A stretch of 64,000 bases of DNA from Scandinavium sp036495715 (GTDB lineage Bacteria; Pseudomonadota; Gammaproteobacteria; Enterobacterales; Enterobacteriaceae): the NCBI GenBank assembly GCA_036495715.1, contig DASXML010000074.1, positions 62,001 to 126,000 on the forward strand. Reading direction: 5' to 3'. Both the position numbers and the translations under genes were made by a program. Shown here piece after piece: positions 18,559 through 28,084 of this stretch. Every line of letters begins with the position of its first letter. Position 1 is the first letter of the stretch. The notes beneath the pieces are model-generated. The model saw only the letters and a program-made list of their open reading frames with translations. It was not told the origin of the DNA and did no database searches.

Positions 18559-20741
18559 TCACCCTCCCGAATCAGCCAGATAGTGGACAGCGGCGGCAGC
18601 GTCAGAGCAAGTGAGTGCTGTCGGTTATGGCTTGGGATTTCATCGCTGTGAACCGTGCCCGCATTCCCGGCATTGCTGCCGTGGTAATGCATCGAATCGG
18701 TATTCATCACTTCACGCCAGCGGCCTGGCTGATTAATGCCAAAACGGTATTCATGACGCGGAACCGGCGTGAAGTTGCTGGCGACGATGATTTCGTTGCC
18801 CTGACGGTCGCGGCGAATAAACACAAACACCGAACGCTCATGGTCATCCACCACCAGCCACTCAAAGCCGTAATCGTCGTAGTCCAGCTCGTGCAGCGCT
18901 TTATGGTGGCGATAGGTCAGGTTCAGGTCGCGCACCAGACGCTGCACGCCGTGGTGCCAGTTGTCGCCGCCGCTCAGCAGATGCCAGTCGAGGCTGGCGT
19001 CGTGATTCCACTCGCGGCCTTGGGCAAATTCGTTGCCCATAAACAGCAGCTTTTTGCCTGGGAAGGCGTACAGCCAGCCGTAATAGGCGCGCAGGTTGGC
19101 AAATTTTTGCCATGCGTCGCCCGGCATGCGGTCGAGTATGGATTTCTTGCCGTGTACCACTTCGTCGTGCGACAGCGGCAGCACGAAGTTTTCAGTGCCG
19201 TTGTACAGCATGCCGAACGTCAGCTTATCGTGGTGATGCTTACGATAAACCGGGTCGAGCTTCATGTAATCGAGGGTGTCGTGCATCCAGCCCAGATTCC
19301 ACTTGTACCAGAAGCCGAGGCCGCCCATGTCCGGTGGGCGCGACACGCCGGGGAAATCGGTAGACTCTTCTGCCATGCTCACCGCACCCGGCACCTGTTC
19401 GCCAAGAATGCGGTTGGTGCTGCGCAAAAACTCAATCGCTTCGAGGTTCTCACGCCCGCCGTGTTCATTCGGCACCCACTCGCCCGCTTTGCGGCTGTAG
19501 TCGCGGTAAATCATCGACGCGACCGCATCTACGCGCAGTGCATCAATGCCGAAACGCTCAATCCAGTACAGCGCGTTGCCAACCAGATAGTTCTGCACTT
19601 CGCGGCGACCGTAGTTGTAAATCAGGGTGTTCCAGTCCTGATGGTAGCCTTCACGTGGGTCGCTGTGTTCGTACAGCTCGGTGCCGTCGAATTTTGCCAA
19701 CGCAAAATCGTCTGACGGGAAATGGCCCGGCACCCAATCAAGAATGACGTTCAGCCCAGCGGCATGCGCGGCGCTGATGAAATAGCGGAAATCCTCACGC
19801 GTACCAAAGCGTCGGGTCGGCGCGTATAGGCCCGTAGGCTGATAGCCCCAGCTGCCGTCAAACGGATGTTCGTTAATCGGCAACAGTTCCAGATGGGTGA
19901 AGCCCATCCATTTGGCATACGGCACCAGTTGGTCAGCCAGCTCGCGATAGCTCAGCCAGAAATTGTTGTCGGTATGACGCCGCCAGGAGCCAAGATGCAC
20001 CTCGTAAATAGCAATCGGCGCATCGAAATTATTCGCCTGCTTACGTGATTCAGGCTGCTCGATTTTTTCCGGCAGGCCGCAAATCAGCGAGGCGGTTTCT
20101 GGGCGCATTTGTGCTTCAAAGGCATAGGGGTCAGCTTTGATACGCAGTTTGCCGTGCGCATCGATCATTTCGAATTTATACAGCTGACCGTTGTGCGCAC
20201 CGGGAATAAACAACTCCCAGATCCCCGACTCTGCGCGCAGGCGCATCGGGTGACGGCGACCGTCCCAGTAGTTGAACTGCCCGACCACCGACACGCGTCG
20301 CGCATTCGGTGCCCACACCGAAAAGCGCGTCCCGGTGACGCCGTCCATCGTATCGGCATGTGCGCCCAGCGTTTCATAGGGGCGCAAATGCGTCCCTTCC
20401 GACAACAGCCAGGCATCCATCTCTTGTATCAACGGGCCGAAACGATAAGGGTCATCAATCAGATTTTGTTGTCCATGCCAGAGCACGGCCAACTGATAGC
20501 GGAAGGAATTTTTACGTCGCGGCATCACGCCGCAGAAAAAACCGCGCGAGTCGAGGCAGTCGAGCTGACCGACGTTACGCCCGGTTTTCGGTTCGATGAC
20601 CCACACTTCGGTGGCGTCAGGCAGCAATGCGCGAACTTCCAGTCCCGCGTCGGTGCAATGCATGCCAAGCACGGAAAAGGGATCCGCAAAATGGCCGGCA
20701 ATAAGGGCATTGATCACGTCTTTCTCAATACGATCGGACAT
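18555..20741 (-). CDS. glgB: 1,4-alpha-glucan branching enzyme
   Basis: GlgB makes alpha-1,6 branches in glycogen by cutting and transferring alpha-1,4 chains. The start MSDRIEKDVINALIAGHFAD at 20741 gives 728 residues, the E. coli length; upstream in-frame starts are leader sequence. An N-terminal module and a CBM48 (RVSVVGQFNYWDGRRHPMR) precede the GH13 barrel with VILDWVPGHFPSD, GIDALRVDAVASMIYRDYSR and MAEESTDFPGVSRP. It is first in glgBXCAP. The 246-bp gap to asd should hold the operon promoter, but no clear elements could be assigned. Confidence 0.98.
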   Translation of the reverse strand: MSDRIEKDVINALIAGHFADPFSVLGMHCTDAGLEVRALLPDATEVWVIEPKTGRNVGQLDCLDSRGFFCGVMPRRKNSFRYQLAVLWHGQQNLIDDPYRFGPLIQEMDAWLLSEGTHLRPYETLGAHADTMDGVTGTRFSVWAPNARRVSVVGQFNYWDGRRHPMRLRAESGIWELFIPGAHNGQLYKFEMIDAHGKLRIKADPYAFEAQMRPETASLICGLPEKIEQPESRKQANNFDAPIAIYEVHLGSWRRHTDNNFWLSYRELADQLVPYAKWMGFTHLELLPINEHPFDGSWGYQPTGLYAPTRRFGTREDFRYFISAAHAAGLNVILDWVPGHFPSDDFALAKFDGTELYEHSDPREGYHQDWNTLIYNYGRREVQNYLVGNALYWIERFGIDALRVDAVASMIYRDYSRKAGEWVPNEHGGRENLEAIEFLRSTNRILGEQVPGAVSMAEESTDFPGVSRPPDMGGLGFWYKWNLGWMHDTLDYMKLDPVYRKHHHDKLTFGMLYNGTENFVLPLSHDEVVHGKKSILDRMPGDAWQKFANLRAYYGWLYAFPGKKLLFMGNEFAQGREWNHDASLDWHLLSGGDNWHHGVQRLVRDLNLTYRHHKALHELDYDDYGFEWLVVDDHERSVFVFIRRDRQGNEIIVASNFTPVPRHEYRFGINQPGRWREVMNTDSMHYHGSNAGNAGTVHSDEIPSHNRQHSLALTLPPLSTIWLIREGE

Positions 20742-20953
20742 GCTATTCATCCTGTTATAGGTGTCGCTGTTTCCAGTACATGTAGCGACTTTTCTTTGAC
20801 CTGAACAACGCAGCACATGTGCTTCCTCTTCTGCGCCATCCCACCTTCAGGGAAAACCTCTCCCTTAAAGCATAGCCAAGGCTTTATATGACTCCCGGTA
20901 AAAATTCAGGCATACGCGTTTACTCCTTGTAGTACGTATAAAGTGACAGGCGT

Positions 20954-20983
20954 AAAAAAGGGGTGACTCAGCACCCCTTTTTC
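20954..20983 (-). terminator. rho-independent terminator after asd
   Basis: AAAAAGGGGTG at 20955-20965 pairs with GCACCCCTTTTT-side bases at 20972-20982 around a six-base loop. On the minus strand the hairpin ends in a T run 5-34 bp after the asd stop codon. The A/T-flanked stem is symmetrical, so it could also act on plus-strand transcripts. Confidence 0.85.
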
Positions 20984-20987
20984 ATTT

Positions 20988-22094
20988 TTAAGACAAACTC
21001 CGCAACATTCGACGAAGCGGTTCAGCAGCCCCCCAGAGGAGTTGGTCGCCGACAGTGAAGGCGGAGAGGTACTCCGGCCCCATGTTCAATTTCCGCAAAC
21101 GCCCTACCGGCGTGGACAACGTGCCGGTGACCGCCGCAGGCGTCAGTTCACGCATCGTGATATCGCGATCGTTAGGGACGACTTTGGCCCACGGGTTGTG
21201 CGCCGCCAGCAGTGCTTCCACGGTCGGGATAGAGACATCTTTCTTCAGTTTGAGAGTGAAAGCCTGGCTGTGGCAGCGCAGCGCGCCGATACGCACACAC
21301 AGACCGTCAATCGGGATAATGCTTTGGCGGGCGAGAATTTTGTTGGTCTCAGCCTGGCCTTTCCACTCTTCACGGGTCTGACCGTTGTCGAGCTGTTTGT
21401 CGATCCACGGAATAAGGCTACCGGCCAGCGGTACGCCGAAATTATCAACCGGCAGGTCGCCGCTGCGGGCAAGTCCGGTGACTTTGCTTTCGATATCAAG
21501 AATGGCAGAAGCCGGATTCGCCAGCTCATCCGCCACGTAATTGTGCAGCGCGCCCATTTGGCTCAGCAGTTCGCGCATATGACGCGCGCCGCCGCCGGAA
21601 GCCGCCTGATATGTCGCCACAGAAACCCATTCAACCAGGTCTTGCGCGAACAGGCCGCCGAGGGACATCAACATCAGGCTGACAGTGCAGTTACCGCCGA
21701 CAAAGGTTTTTACGCCGTTGTTGAGGCCGTTAGTAATGACATCCTGGTTAACCGGATCCAAAATGATAATAGCGTCATCTTTCATACGCAGCGACGAAGC
21801 CGCGTCAATCCAATAGCCTTGCCAGCCGCTTTCGCGCAGCTTTGGATAGATTTCGTTGGTATAATCGCCGCCCTGGCAGGTGACAATGATGTCGAGCGCC
21901 TTCAGCGCCTCCAGATCAAAGGCGTCTTGCAACGTTCCGGTGCTTTGAGTGCCGAACGCAGGCGCCGCTTGACCAAACTGAGAGGTGGAGAAGAAGACCG
22001 GGCGGATGGCGTCAAAATCTCGCTCTTCTACCATGCGTTGCATGAGTACAGAGCCGACCATTCCGCGCCAACCGATAAAACCAACATTTTTCAT
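20988..22094 (-). CDS. asd: aspartate-semialdehyde dehydrogenase
   Basis: Asd reduces beta-aspartyl phosphate to aspartate semialdehyde with NADPH, feeding lysine, diaminopimelate, methionine and threonine synthesis. The start MKNVGFIGWRGMVGSVLMQR at 22094 gives 368 residues (E. coli 367). The NADP-binding GWRGMVGS motif is at the N-terminus. The catalytic cysteine is in FVGGNCTVSLMLMSLGGL and the active-site histidine in VGALRCHSQAFT. It is a single gene with its own terminator downstream. No lysine-riboswitch-like leader was evident in the 208 bp upstream. Confidence 0.98.
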   Translation of the reverse strand: MKNVGFIGWRGMVGSVLMQRMVEERDFDAIRPVFFSTSQFGQAAPAFGTQSTGTLQDAFDLEALKALDIIVTCQGGDYTNEIYPKLRESGWQGYWIDAASSLRMKDDAIIILDPVNQDVITNGLNNGVKTFVGGNCTVSLMLMSLGGLFAQDLVEWVSVATYQAASGGGARHMRELLSQMGALHNYVADELANPASAILDIESKVTGLARSGDLPVDNFGVPLAGSLIPWIDKQLDNGQTREEWKGQAETNKILARQSIIPIDGLCVRIGALRCHSQAFTLKLKKDVSIPTVEALLAAHNPWAKVVPNDRDITMRELTPAAVTGTLSTPVGRLRKLNMGPEYLSAFTVGDQLLWGAAEPLRRMLRSLS

Positions 22095-22302
22095 AGCGTG
22101 TTTTCCTGCAAAGGTATGTGCTGTTGTGCTGACCCCGTTTTCCATCATTGAAGGCAGGGCATCCCTCACATTACAAAATGCAGCCAAAGTCGCAAGTGAA
22201 AAAAATCAATGATGCGTCACCCTTTAGTAAAGCAACTTATTTAACGCGTTCATTTTCAACGCGTATGCAGAATTTGAATCACAATTATCAGGGAACTATG
22301 CA

Positions 22303-22896
22303 ATGAGTGAAATCCTTTCCGCGGCGGTTTTATTGATCCTAATTATGGATCCACTGGGAAATCTGCCGATTTTTATGTCGGTGCTGAAACACACGGAACC
22401 CAAGCGCCGCAGGGCTATCATGATTCGTGAGCTATTAATCGCACTGCTGATAATGCTCATTTTTCTCTTCGCAGGAGAAAAAATCTTAACCTTCCTGAAT
22501 CTCAGCGCAGAGACCGTTTCTATCTCCGGTGGCATCATTTTGTTCCTGATCGCCATAAAGATGATTTTTCCAGGCAGCGAGGGCGGCAGCAACGGTTTAC
22601 CGGCCGGTGAAGAGCCGTTTATTGTGCCATTGGCCATTCCACTGGTTGCCGGGCCGTCACTGCTGGCGACGCTGATGCTGTTGTCGCATCAATATCCTAA
22701 TCAGATGAGTCATTTGGTTATCGCATTGATGCTCGCCTGGGGCGGCACGGTGGCAATTCTGTTGCAGTCGGGGCTATTTTTACGCCTGCTCGGCGAGAAA
22801 GGGGTTAACGCGCTGGAACGTCTGATGGGGTTGATTCTGGTGATGCTCGCCACCCAGATGTTCCTGGACGGTATTCGGGTGTGGATGAAGGGATAA
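22303..22896 (+). CDS. yhgN: MarC-family inner membrane protein YhgN
   Basis: This is an inner membrane protein of the MarC/UPF0056 family with unknown transport or scaffold function. The 197 residues contain about six hydrophobic segments, with the conserved early MDPLGNLPIFMSVLK and a later loop EEPFIVPLAIPLVAGPS typical of the family. The position next to asd is as in E. coli. Despite the family name, a role in antibiotic resistance is not supported. Confidence 0.95.
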   Translation: MSEILSAAVLLILIMDPLGNLPIFMSVLKHTEPKRRRAIMIRELLIALLIMLIFLFAGEKILTFLNLSAETVSISGGIILFLIAIKMIFPGSEGGSNGLPAGEEPFIVPLAIPLVAGPSLLATLMLLSHQYPNQMSHLVIALMLAWGGTVAILLQSGLFLRLLGEKGVNALERLMGLILVMLATQMFLDGIRVWMKG

Positions 22897-22904
22897 AAGC
22901 AATG

Positions 22905-22965
22905 CCTGATGGCGCTGCGCTGCAATCACTCTCGTAGGCCCGGCAAGCATCGCGCCGCCGGGCAA
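22905..22965. repeat. REP unit between yhgN and gntU
   Basis: CCTGATGGCGCTGCGCTGC at about 22905 and TAGGCCCGGCAAGC followed by GCCGCCGGGC at 22936-22965 are REP-type palindromic units filling the gap between convergent genes. Confidence 0.8.
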
Positions 22966-22969
22966 CAAA

Positions 22970-24310
22970 TCAGCTCAGAAGCGTAAACGCAATCATCCCG
23001 ACAATCCCGCCGACCGTCCCCAAAATGGTTTCCATCAGCGTCCAGGTTTTCAGGGTTTGCGCTTCGGTCGCGCCGGTAAATTTACCGAACAGCCAGAAGC
23101 CTGCGTCATTCACGTGACTCACCACAATCGAACCGCCCGCGATGCAGATAGACAGTGCTGCCATCTGCGCACCGCTGTAATGCAGGGGTTCAATCACTGG
23201 CATCACCAGACCGACGGCTGTTAAACACGCTACAGTCGCGGAACCCTGAATGATACGTACCGCCGCTGCCAGCACGAAACAGGTAACCGCGATAGGCAGG
23301 CCCATACCGGTCAACGCTTCACCGAGCGCCGGACCGACGCCAGAATCCACCAGCACCTGTTTGAACACACCGCCCGCACCGATCACCAGCAGAATAATAC
23401 CCGCCGGTTGCAGCGCCGCGCCGCAGATTTCCATCACGCGGTCTTTCGGCATGCCCTGGCGCATCGCCAGGCCGTAAATCGCCACCAGACACGCCACGAG
23501 AATGGCCGTAAACGGATGGCCGATAAACTCGAACCATTCATATGCCGTAGAACCCTGCGCCACGAAGTGAGCTGCAATCGTTTTCAGGCCAACCAGCACC
23601 AGCGGCAGCAGGATCAGCGCCAGGCTGAAACCGAAGCTCGGCATTTTGCCTTCGCCCAGATGCGGCTCGGAGATGTCGTCAGGAATGTGCAGTTCAACGT
23701 AACGGCTAATGAAATTGCCCCACAGCGGCCCGGCGATAATCATGCCCGGGATCGCGGTGCACAGGCCAATCAAAATCATCCAGCCAAAATCGGCGTGCAT
23801 TTGCGATGCCAGCAGCATCGGCGCAGGCCCTGGCAGCAGGAACGCCGCAGCGGCGGCAACGCCCGCAAACAATGGAATAACCAGTTTCACCAGATTCGTT
23901 TTGGTGTGGCGTGCCATGGAGAACGCGACGCTTATCAGCAGTACAATTGCCACTTCGAAGAACAGCGGCAGCGCACAGATAAGCCCTGCGAGGCCTATCG
24001 CGTAATGCGCCCGGCTGTGCCCGAAGGATTTCAGCATTTTCACTGCAATCTGATCGACCGCGCCGGTTTCATGCAGAATTTTGCCGAACATGGCCCCCAG
24101 CGCCACCACAATCGCGAGGAAACCGAGCGTGCCGCCCATCCCTTTTTGCATCGTGTCAGCGATTTTATCGAGCGGCATCCCGGAGAACAGCCCTGCGCCA
24201 ATAGACACCACCATCAAAGCAACGAAGGCGTGCATACGCGCCTTCATCACTAAAAACAGCAGCAGCAGTACCGAACCTACAGCGGTTAAAACAAGCGTTA
24301 ATGTACTCAC
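22970..24310 (-). CDS. gntU: low-affinity gluconate:H+ symporter GntU
   Basis: GntU imports gluconate across the inner membrane with protons. The product has 446 residues, as in E. coli, with some 12-14 hydrophobic segments and the GntP-family signature LFAGVAAAAAFLLPGPAPMLL. Translation starts at GTG (complement of 24308-24310), and the start overlaps the gntK stop by one base, which implies translational coupling. It is co-transcribed with gntK under GntR control. Confidence 0.97.
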   Translation of the reverse strand: MSTLTLVLTAVGSVLLLLFLVMKARMHAFVALMVVSIGAGLFSGMPLDKIADTMQKGMGGTLGFLAIVVALGAMFGKILHETGAVDQIAVKMLKSFGHSRAHYAIGLAGLICALPLFFEVAIVLLISVAFSMARHTKTNLVKLVIPLFAGVAAAAAFLLPGPAPMLLASQMHADFGWMILIGLCTAIPGMIIAGPLWGNFISRYVELHIPDDISEPHLGEGKMPSFGFSLALILLPLVLVGLKTIAAHFVAQGSTAYEWFEFIGHPFTAILVACLVAIYGLAMRQGMPKDRVMEICGAALQPAGIILLVIGAGGVFKQVLVDSGVGPALGEALTGMGLPIAVTCFVLAAAVRIIQGSATVACLTAVGLVMPVIEPLHYSGAQMAALSICIAGGSIVVSHVNDAGFWLFGKFTGATEAQTLKTWTLMETILGTVGGIVGMIAFTLLS

Positions 24311-24840
24311 TACTTACTGCCTTTGTTGATTAACTCAATGGTGCTGGCGACAACGCCGTCCAGCGATTGGTCGATATCGACCACCAGCACACCAGACTCG
24401 TCCGCGCCCGGCTCTTGCAGGGTTTCGAACTGGGTCACCAGCATCTGGGTTTTAAAGAAGTGGCCTTTACGCGCTTTCAGGCGGCTTTCGATAACCTCGA
24501 AATCGCCTTTCATGTAGATGAAAGAAAGGTTCGGATTGCCTTCGCGTAGAATGTCGCGATAGCTTTTCTTCAGCGCAGAACAGACGATCAGCGACACTTT
24601 ATTGGTGCGTTGCATCGCGAAAGCGGCGTCGTTCAGGGCTTGAAGCCACGGTTTACGGTCGTCATCGTTCAGCGGTTCGCCGGAAGACATTTTGACGATG
24701 TTACTGCGCGGATGGAGGAAGTCGCCGTCAAGAAACGCGGCATGAAGCTGATACGCCACTTCGCTGGCGACGGCGGATTTACCGCTGCCAGAGACGCCCA
24801 TCAGAACGTAGACATGGTGGTCATGGTTAGTCGTGCTCAA
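24310..24840 (-). CDS. gntK: gluconokinase (thermoresistant) GntK
   Basis: GntK phosphorylates gluconate to 6-phosphogluconate for the Entner-Doudoroff and pentose phosphate pathways. The best start is a TTG at 24840 (encoding MSTTNHDHHVYVLMG), preceded by GGGAG, which gives 176 residues (E. coli 175). An upstream ATG would cross the GntR operator and is rejected. The P-loop GVSGSGKSA is near residues 16-24. It is first in gntKU and lies downstream of the separately transcribed gntR. Confidence 0.95.
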   Translation of the reverse strand: MSTTNHDHHVYVLMGVSGSGKSAVASEVAYQLHAAFLDGDFLHPRSNIVKMSSGEPLNDDDRKPWLQALNDAAFAMQRTNKVSLIVCSALKKSYRDILREGNPNLSFIYMKGDFEVIESRLKARKGHFFKTQMLVTQFETLQEPGADESGVLVVDIDQSLDGVVASTIELINKGSK

Positions 24841-24869
24841 AGCGTTGCTCCCACAAGTCAGTTTGTTAC

Positions 24870-24891
24870 GGGTAACTGTTATCGGTAACAT
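24870..24891 (-). promoter_or_regulatory. GntR operator upstream of gntK
   Basis: TGTTACCGATAACA (complement of 24877-24890) is a perfect inverted repeat, TGTTA-CCGA-TAACA, 37 bp before the gntK start. It matches the GntR operator recalled from the E. coli gntKU promoter. Confidence 0.8.
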
Positions 24892-24970
24892 TGTCCTGCC
24901 GGACCCGTGGAGAAGCAATAACCGTTCGGACGATAAACTGAGTTGTGTGATCTACTTCAAACTTGTCGGT

Positions 24971-25966
24971 TTAAATAGATCCACCCGGTGACAAGGTGAA
25001 ACCTAAATCTAACATCTTAGGCGTAACAATTTCACCACGGATGCGCGCCAGCAGGCGTTCTGCGCCAATGCGTCCCATTCGTTCACGCGGCGTCAACACG
25101 CTCGCCAGACGCGGCTCCATCACCTGACCAATGTCGTGGCCGTGGAAACCGGCAATTGCCATGTCGTCGGGAATTTTCAGGCCCAGACGCTGACACTCAA
25201 ACGCCGCGCCGACCGCAAGGTCATCGTTAGTACAGAAAATACCGTCGAGCTGCGGATATTCACGACGCGCCTGACGCATCAGTTCAATGCCAGATGAGTA
25301 CGACGACGACTGCTCAACCATCACGCTGTACGGCGTCAGCCCGCCCTCGCGCATTGCCTGCTCGTAGCCCTGCTGTTTGATGATAGTACGTTCGTCGAGA
25401 CGTGCGCCGAGATAGGCAATGTGGCGGTGGCCGCGAGAGATAATGGTCGCCGTCATCTGGCGCGCGGCTTCAAAGTTGTCGAAACCCACGGCGATATCAA
25501 TACACGGCGACTGGCTGTCCATCAGCTCAACCACCGGAATGCCGGACACTTCAATCATTTTGCGGGTGCGCGCGGTGTGGGTGCGCTCAGACAGGATCAG
25601 GCCATCAATATTCCAGGAGAGCATGGATTCCAGACGCTCCTCTTCCATTTCCGGCTTGTAGCCGTAGTGGGCGAGCATCGCCTGATAGCCGTAGGCATCG
25701 GTCACGCTTTCAATGCCTTTCAGCACTTCGGCGAACACCTGATTGGTGAGGGAAGGAAGAAGAACGCCAATCGCGCGACTGGTCGAATTGGACAGAATAT
25801 CCGGGGCGCGGTTGGGAATGTAACCCAGTTCGTCCAGGGCGATGGCAATTTTGCCTCGCAACGCTTCGGACACCTGTTCCGGATTACGCAGAAAACGGCT
25901 GACTGTCATTTTGGTCACACCGACGCGATCGGCCACATCCTGAAGTACGGGTCTTTTCTTTTTCAT
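24971..25966 (-). CDS. gntR: gluconate operon repressor GntR (LacI family)
   Basis: GntR represses gluconate genes and is released by gluconate. The product has 331 residues, as in E. coli. The LacI-type N-terminal helix-turn-helix is LQDVADRVGVTKMTVSRFLR (residues 8-27), then the hinge helix region ending at ALDELGYIPNRAPDIL. A periplasmic-binding-protein-like effector domain follows. It is upstream of gntK on the same strand, with 130 bp between the genes that contain the operator. Confidence 0.97.
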   Translation of the reverse strand: MKKKRPVLQDVADRVGVTKMTVSRFLRNPEQVSEALRGKIAIALDELGYIPNRAPDILSNSTSRAIGVLLPSLTNQVFAEVLKGIESVTDAYGYQAMLAHYGYKPEMEEERLESMLSWNIDGLILSERTHTARTRKMIEVSGIPVVELMDSQSPCIDIAVGFDNFEAARQMTATIISRGHRHIAYLGARLDERTIIKQQGYEQAMREGGLTPYSVMVEQSSSYSSGIELMRQARREYPQLDGIFCTNDDLAVGAAFECQRLGLKIPDDMAIAGFHGHDIGQVMEPRLASVLTPRERMGRIGAERLLARIRGEIVTPKMLDLGFTLSPGGSI

Positions 25967-26069
25967 CGTCCAGAGGCTGATAAAGGGGGAGACATTTCAC
26001 CAGTTTATCATGGACGCAACAGAACCTTCCCGTGTAAGCGGAAAGGTTCTGAGATTTATTTTCCCTCTT

Positions 26070-26118
26070 CATACTTCAAGCCGCAGGTTTGTTGGCTGCG
26101 CCTCGAATTATTTAGAGG
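26070..26118. repeat. short internally deleted ERIC-like element
   Basis: ATACTTCAAGCCGCAGGTTT and, a little further on, CTCGAATTATTTAGAGGGC match the two ends of the ERIC consensus. The central ERIC palindrome (GGAGCTTAC...GTAAGTGACTGG) is absent, leaving about 50 bp. It lies between gntR and yhhW, close to the yhhW stop codon. Confidence 0.6.
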
Positions 26119-26128
26119 GCGCTAACGA

Positions 26129-26824
26129 TCATACCGGGGGTAAATCAAACAGCAGGATTTCCGCTTCGCTGTCGGCGTGAACCGAAATCGCCTGCTCGTC
26201 CCAAATCGCCAGACCGTCCGCCGTGGTGGCTTTCGTGCCGTTGATAGACACTTCGCCCTTCACTACCTGGATCCACACTTTACGATCGGCGGCAATCTGA
26301 TGCACCGACTGCTCATCTTTCGCCAGCGCCCAGCGGTACAGTTCCATGTCCTGGTTCACTTTCAGCGAACCGTCACGCGCATCGGGCGACAACACCAGCT
26401 GTTTGCCCTGCAAAGCATCAAAACGGCGCTGCTCGTAACGCGGCGTAATGCCGTTTTCTTGCGGCATGATCCAGATTTGATACAGGTGCAGTTTTTCGGT
26501 TTTGCTCGGGTTGTACTCCGAGTGACGAACACCGGTCCCGGCGCTCATGATCTGGAATTCACCCGCAGGCACCTGCTCTTTATTGCCCATGCTGTCTTCG
26601 TGCTCAACCGCCCCTTCCAGCACATACGTCAGGATTTCCATGTCTTTGTGCGGGTGAGTGCCGAAGCCCTGACCGGCATCAATCACGTCGTCGTTAATGA
26701 CGCGCAGAGCCGAGAAGCCCATGAAATTGGCGTCGTAATAATTGGCGAAAGAAAAGGTATGCCAGGAGTCCAGCCAGCCGTGATTCGCATGGCCACGTTC
26801 GTTCGCTTTGCGTAAATAAATCAT
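26129..26824 (-). CDS. yhhW: pirin-family quercetin 2,3-dioxygenase-like protein YhhW
   Basis: E. coli YhhW is a bicupin of the pirin family with quercetinase activity in vitro; the natural substrate is unknown. The start MIYLRKANERGHANHGWLDS at 26824 gives 231 residues, the E. coli length. Metal ligands of the N-terminal cupin are visible in GFGTHPHKDMEILTYVLEG (two His), SEYNPS preceded by RH, and downstream Glu. Upstream in-frame starts lie in non-coding sequence. It is followed on the same strand by an ERIC remnant. Confidence 0.96.
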   Translation of the reverse strand: MIYLRKANERGHANHGWLDSWHTFSFANYYDANFMGFSALRVINDDVIDAGQGFGTHPHKDMEILTYVLEGAVEHEDSMGNKEQVPAGEFQIMSAGTGVRHSEYNPSKTEKLHLYQIWIMPQENGITPRYEQRRFDALQGKQLVLSPDARDGSLKVNQDMELYRWALAKDEQSVHQIAADRKVWIQVVKGEVSINGTKATTADGLAIWDEQAISVHADSEAEILLFDLPPV

Positions 26825-26947
26825 GATGTCCACTCCGTGTTCGTTTCGATGGAGTGAGTGTGGACCCGAACACGCCAGGATGATAGTGGGTGAAAATTGA
26901 CTCCTCTGTTCAAAATTGTTGAACAAGTCCAGAGGAGCCATACCCGC

Positions 26948-27985
26948 TTACTTCGCGAGGGTTATCGTGGCAGGAGAAGCCTGCTCGAAGGCGCGTTCGA
27001 GGATCTCCAGATTGGTAAGAGCCTCAGTTTCTTTGACGTAATTTGGCGAGCCGTTTTTCAGCGTTTCATACAGCGCGTCGTACACGCGTCCGTAGTCACC
27101 GATTTCCGGTTTCACCTCTTCACACACCGTCACGCCTTCGGCGTTCATGTACTCCAGTTGACCCATACTGTCGTCCGCGCCAAAGCCCGCTTCACCCGGC
27201 ATAATATTCGCCTTAAGGCTGGTTTCCTGCTGGTCAATGCCGTATTTCAGGTACGAGCCTTTGGTGCCTTGAACGATAAATTTCGGGTAATCGATTTTCA
27301 CCAGATGGCTGGTTTTGACGATGGCTTTCAGGTCGCCGTAAAAAAGCTGCGCCTCAAAGGTATCGTCCGGGTTGGCTTTATTACGCAGGCTGCGAATGTC
27401 ATACGCTACGTGGTCCGGGCGACCAAACAGCGAAATAATCTGGTCCATGGTATGCACGCCCAAGCCGTAAAACGCACCGTCCTGCGGCAGTCCCGGTTTC
27501 GTTTCGGCTACCGGGCGATACATGTCGAAATGGCTTTCAATTTCAACCAGTTCACCAAGCTTGCCACTCTCAATCACTTTTTTCGCCGTCAGGAAACAGG
27601 AGTCAAAACGACGGTTCTGGTACGGCGTGACCGTCAGCCCTTTTGCTTTCGCCAGCGCGTACAGCGTTTTCGCTTCGGCAAGCGTCGGGGTAAACGGTTT
27701 TTCCACCAGCACGTTTTTCCCGGCTTCCAGCGCCCGTTTCGCATAATCAAAATGGCTGTCGGCGTGAGTACACACCACCACCAGTTTCACCTGTGGATCA
27801 TTTAGCACGTCGTCTAAATCACTGGTGAAATGAATATGCTGATACTGCGGGTGCTGCTCTTCCGGCTTCGGGCTACGGCGATAAATATGCGCCACGTGCC
27901 AGCTGTTTTTGCGGTTGAGAACGTAAGGGAGGTGATAGCGGGTAGTACTTTTTCCGAAACCAATAAATGCGCAGTGTAGGGTCAT
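26948..27985 (-). CDS. yhhX: Gfo/Idh/MocA-family oxidoreductase YhhX
   Basis: This is a predicted NAD(P)-dependent sugar or polyol oxidoreductase of unknown substrate. The 345 residues match E. coli YhhX. The N-terminal Rossmann fold starts MTLHCAFIGFGKSTTRYHLP, and the family's EKP motif is in GKNVLVEKPFTPT near residue 94. A C-terminal alpha/beta substrate domain follows. It is transcribed away from yhhY, with ryhB in the same intergenic region. The 123-bp gap to yhhW makes a shared transcript possible but unproven. Confidence 0.96.
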   Translation of the reverse strand: MTLHCAFIGFGKSTTRYHLPYVLNRKNSWHVAHIYRRSPKPEEQHPQYQHIHFTSDLDDVLNDPQVKLVVVCTHADSHFDYAKRALEAGKNVLVEKPFTPTLAEAKTLYALAKAKGLTVTPYQNRRFDSCFLTAKKVIESGKLGELVEIESHFDMYRPVAETKPGLPQDGAFYGLGVHTMDQIISLFGRPDHVAYDIRSLRNKANPDDTFEAQLFYGDLKAIVKTSHLVKIDYPKFIVQGTKGSYLKYGIDQQETSLKANIMPGEAGFGADDSMGQLEYMNAEGVTVCEEVKPEIGDYGRVYDALYETLKNGSPNYVKETEALTNLEILERAFEQASPATITLAK

Positions 27986-28084
27986 GGTTCAGTCCTTGTT
28001 AAGGTTGCTGTTGCCTACCATAGCGCAAGTTTTCCCCTCGCCCCAGTTTTCTCGCGCTACTTGTGTATCGGGCGTGAGTGGCGC

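Noticed and set aside
18615..19715. Plus-strand open frame of 366 codons within glgB
   Set aside because: Complementary to conserved GH13 motifs of glgB; composition rich in His, Val and Arg as expected for an antisense shadow.
21042..22151. Plus-strand open frame of 369 codons across asd
   Set aside because: Fully antisense to asd, which is intact and conserved; no protein family features.
22095..22302. Lysine riboswitch upstream of asd
   Set aside because: The 208-bp leader lacks the conserved lysine aptamer core; E. coli asd also has none.
24840..24918. Upstream ATG start for gntK adding 26 residues
   Set aside because: It would place coding sequence over the GntR operator and lacks the N-terminus known for GntK; the TTG at 24840 has a GGGAG site at good distance.
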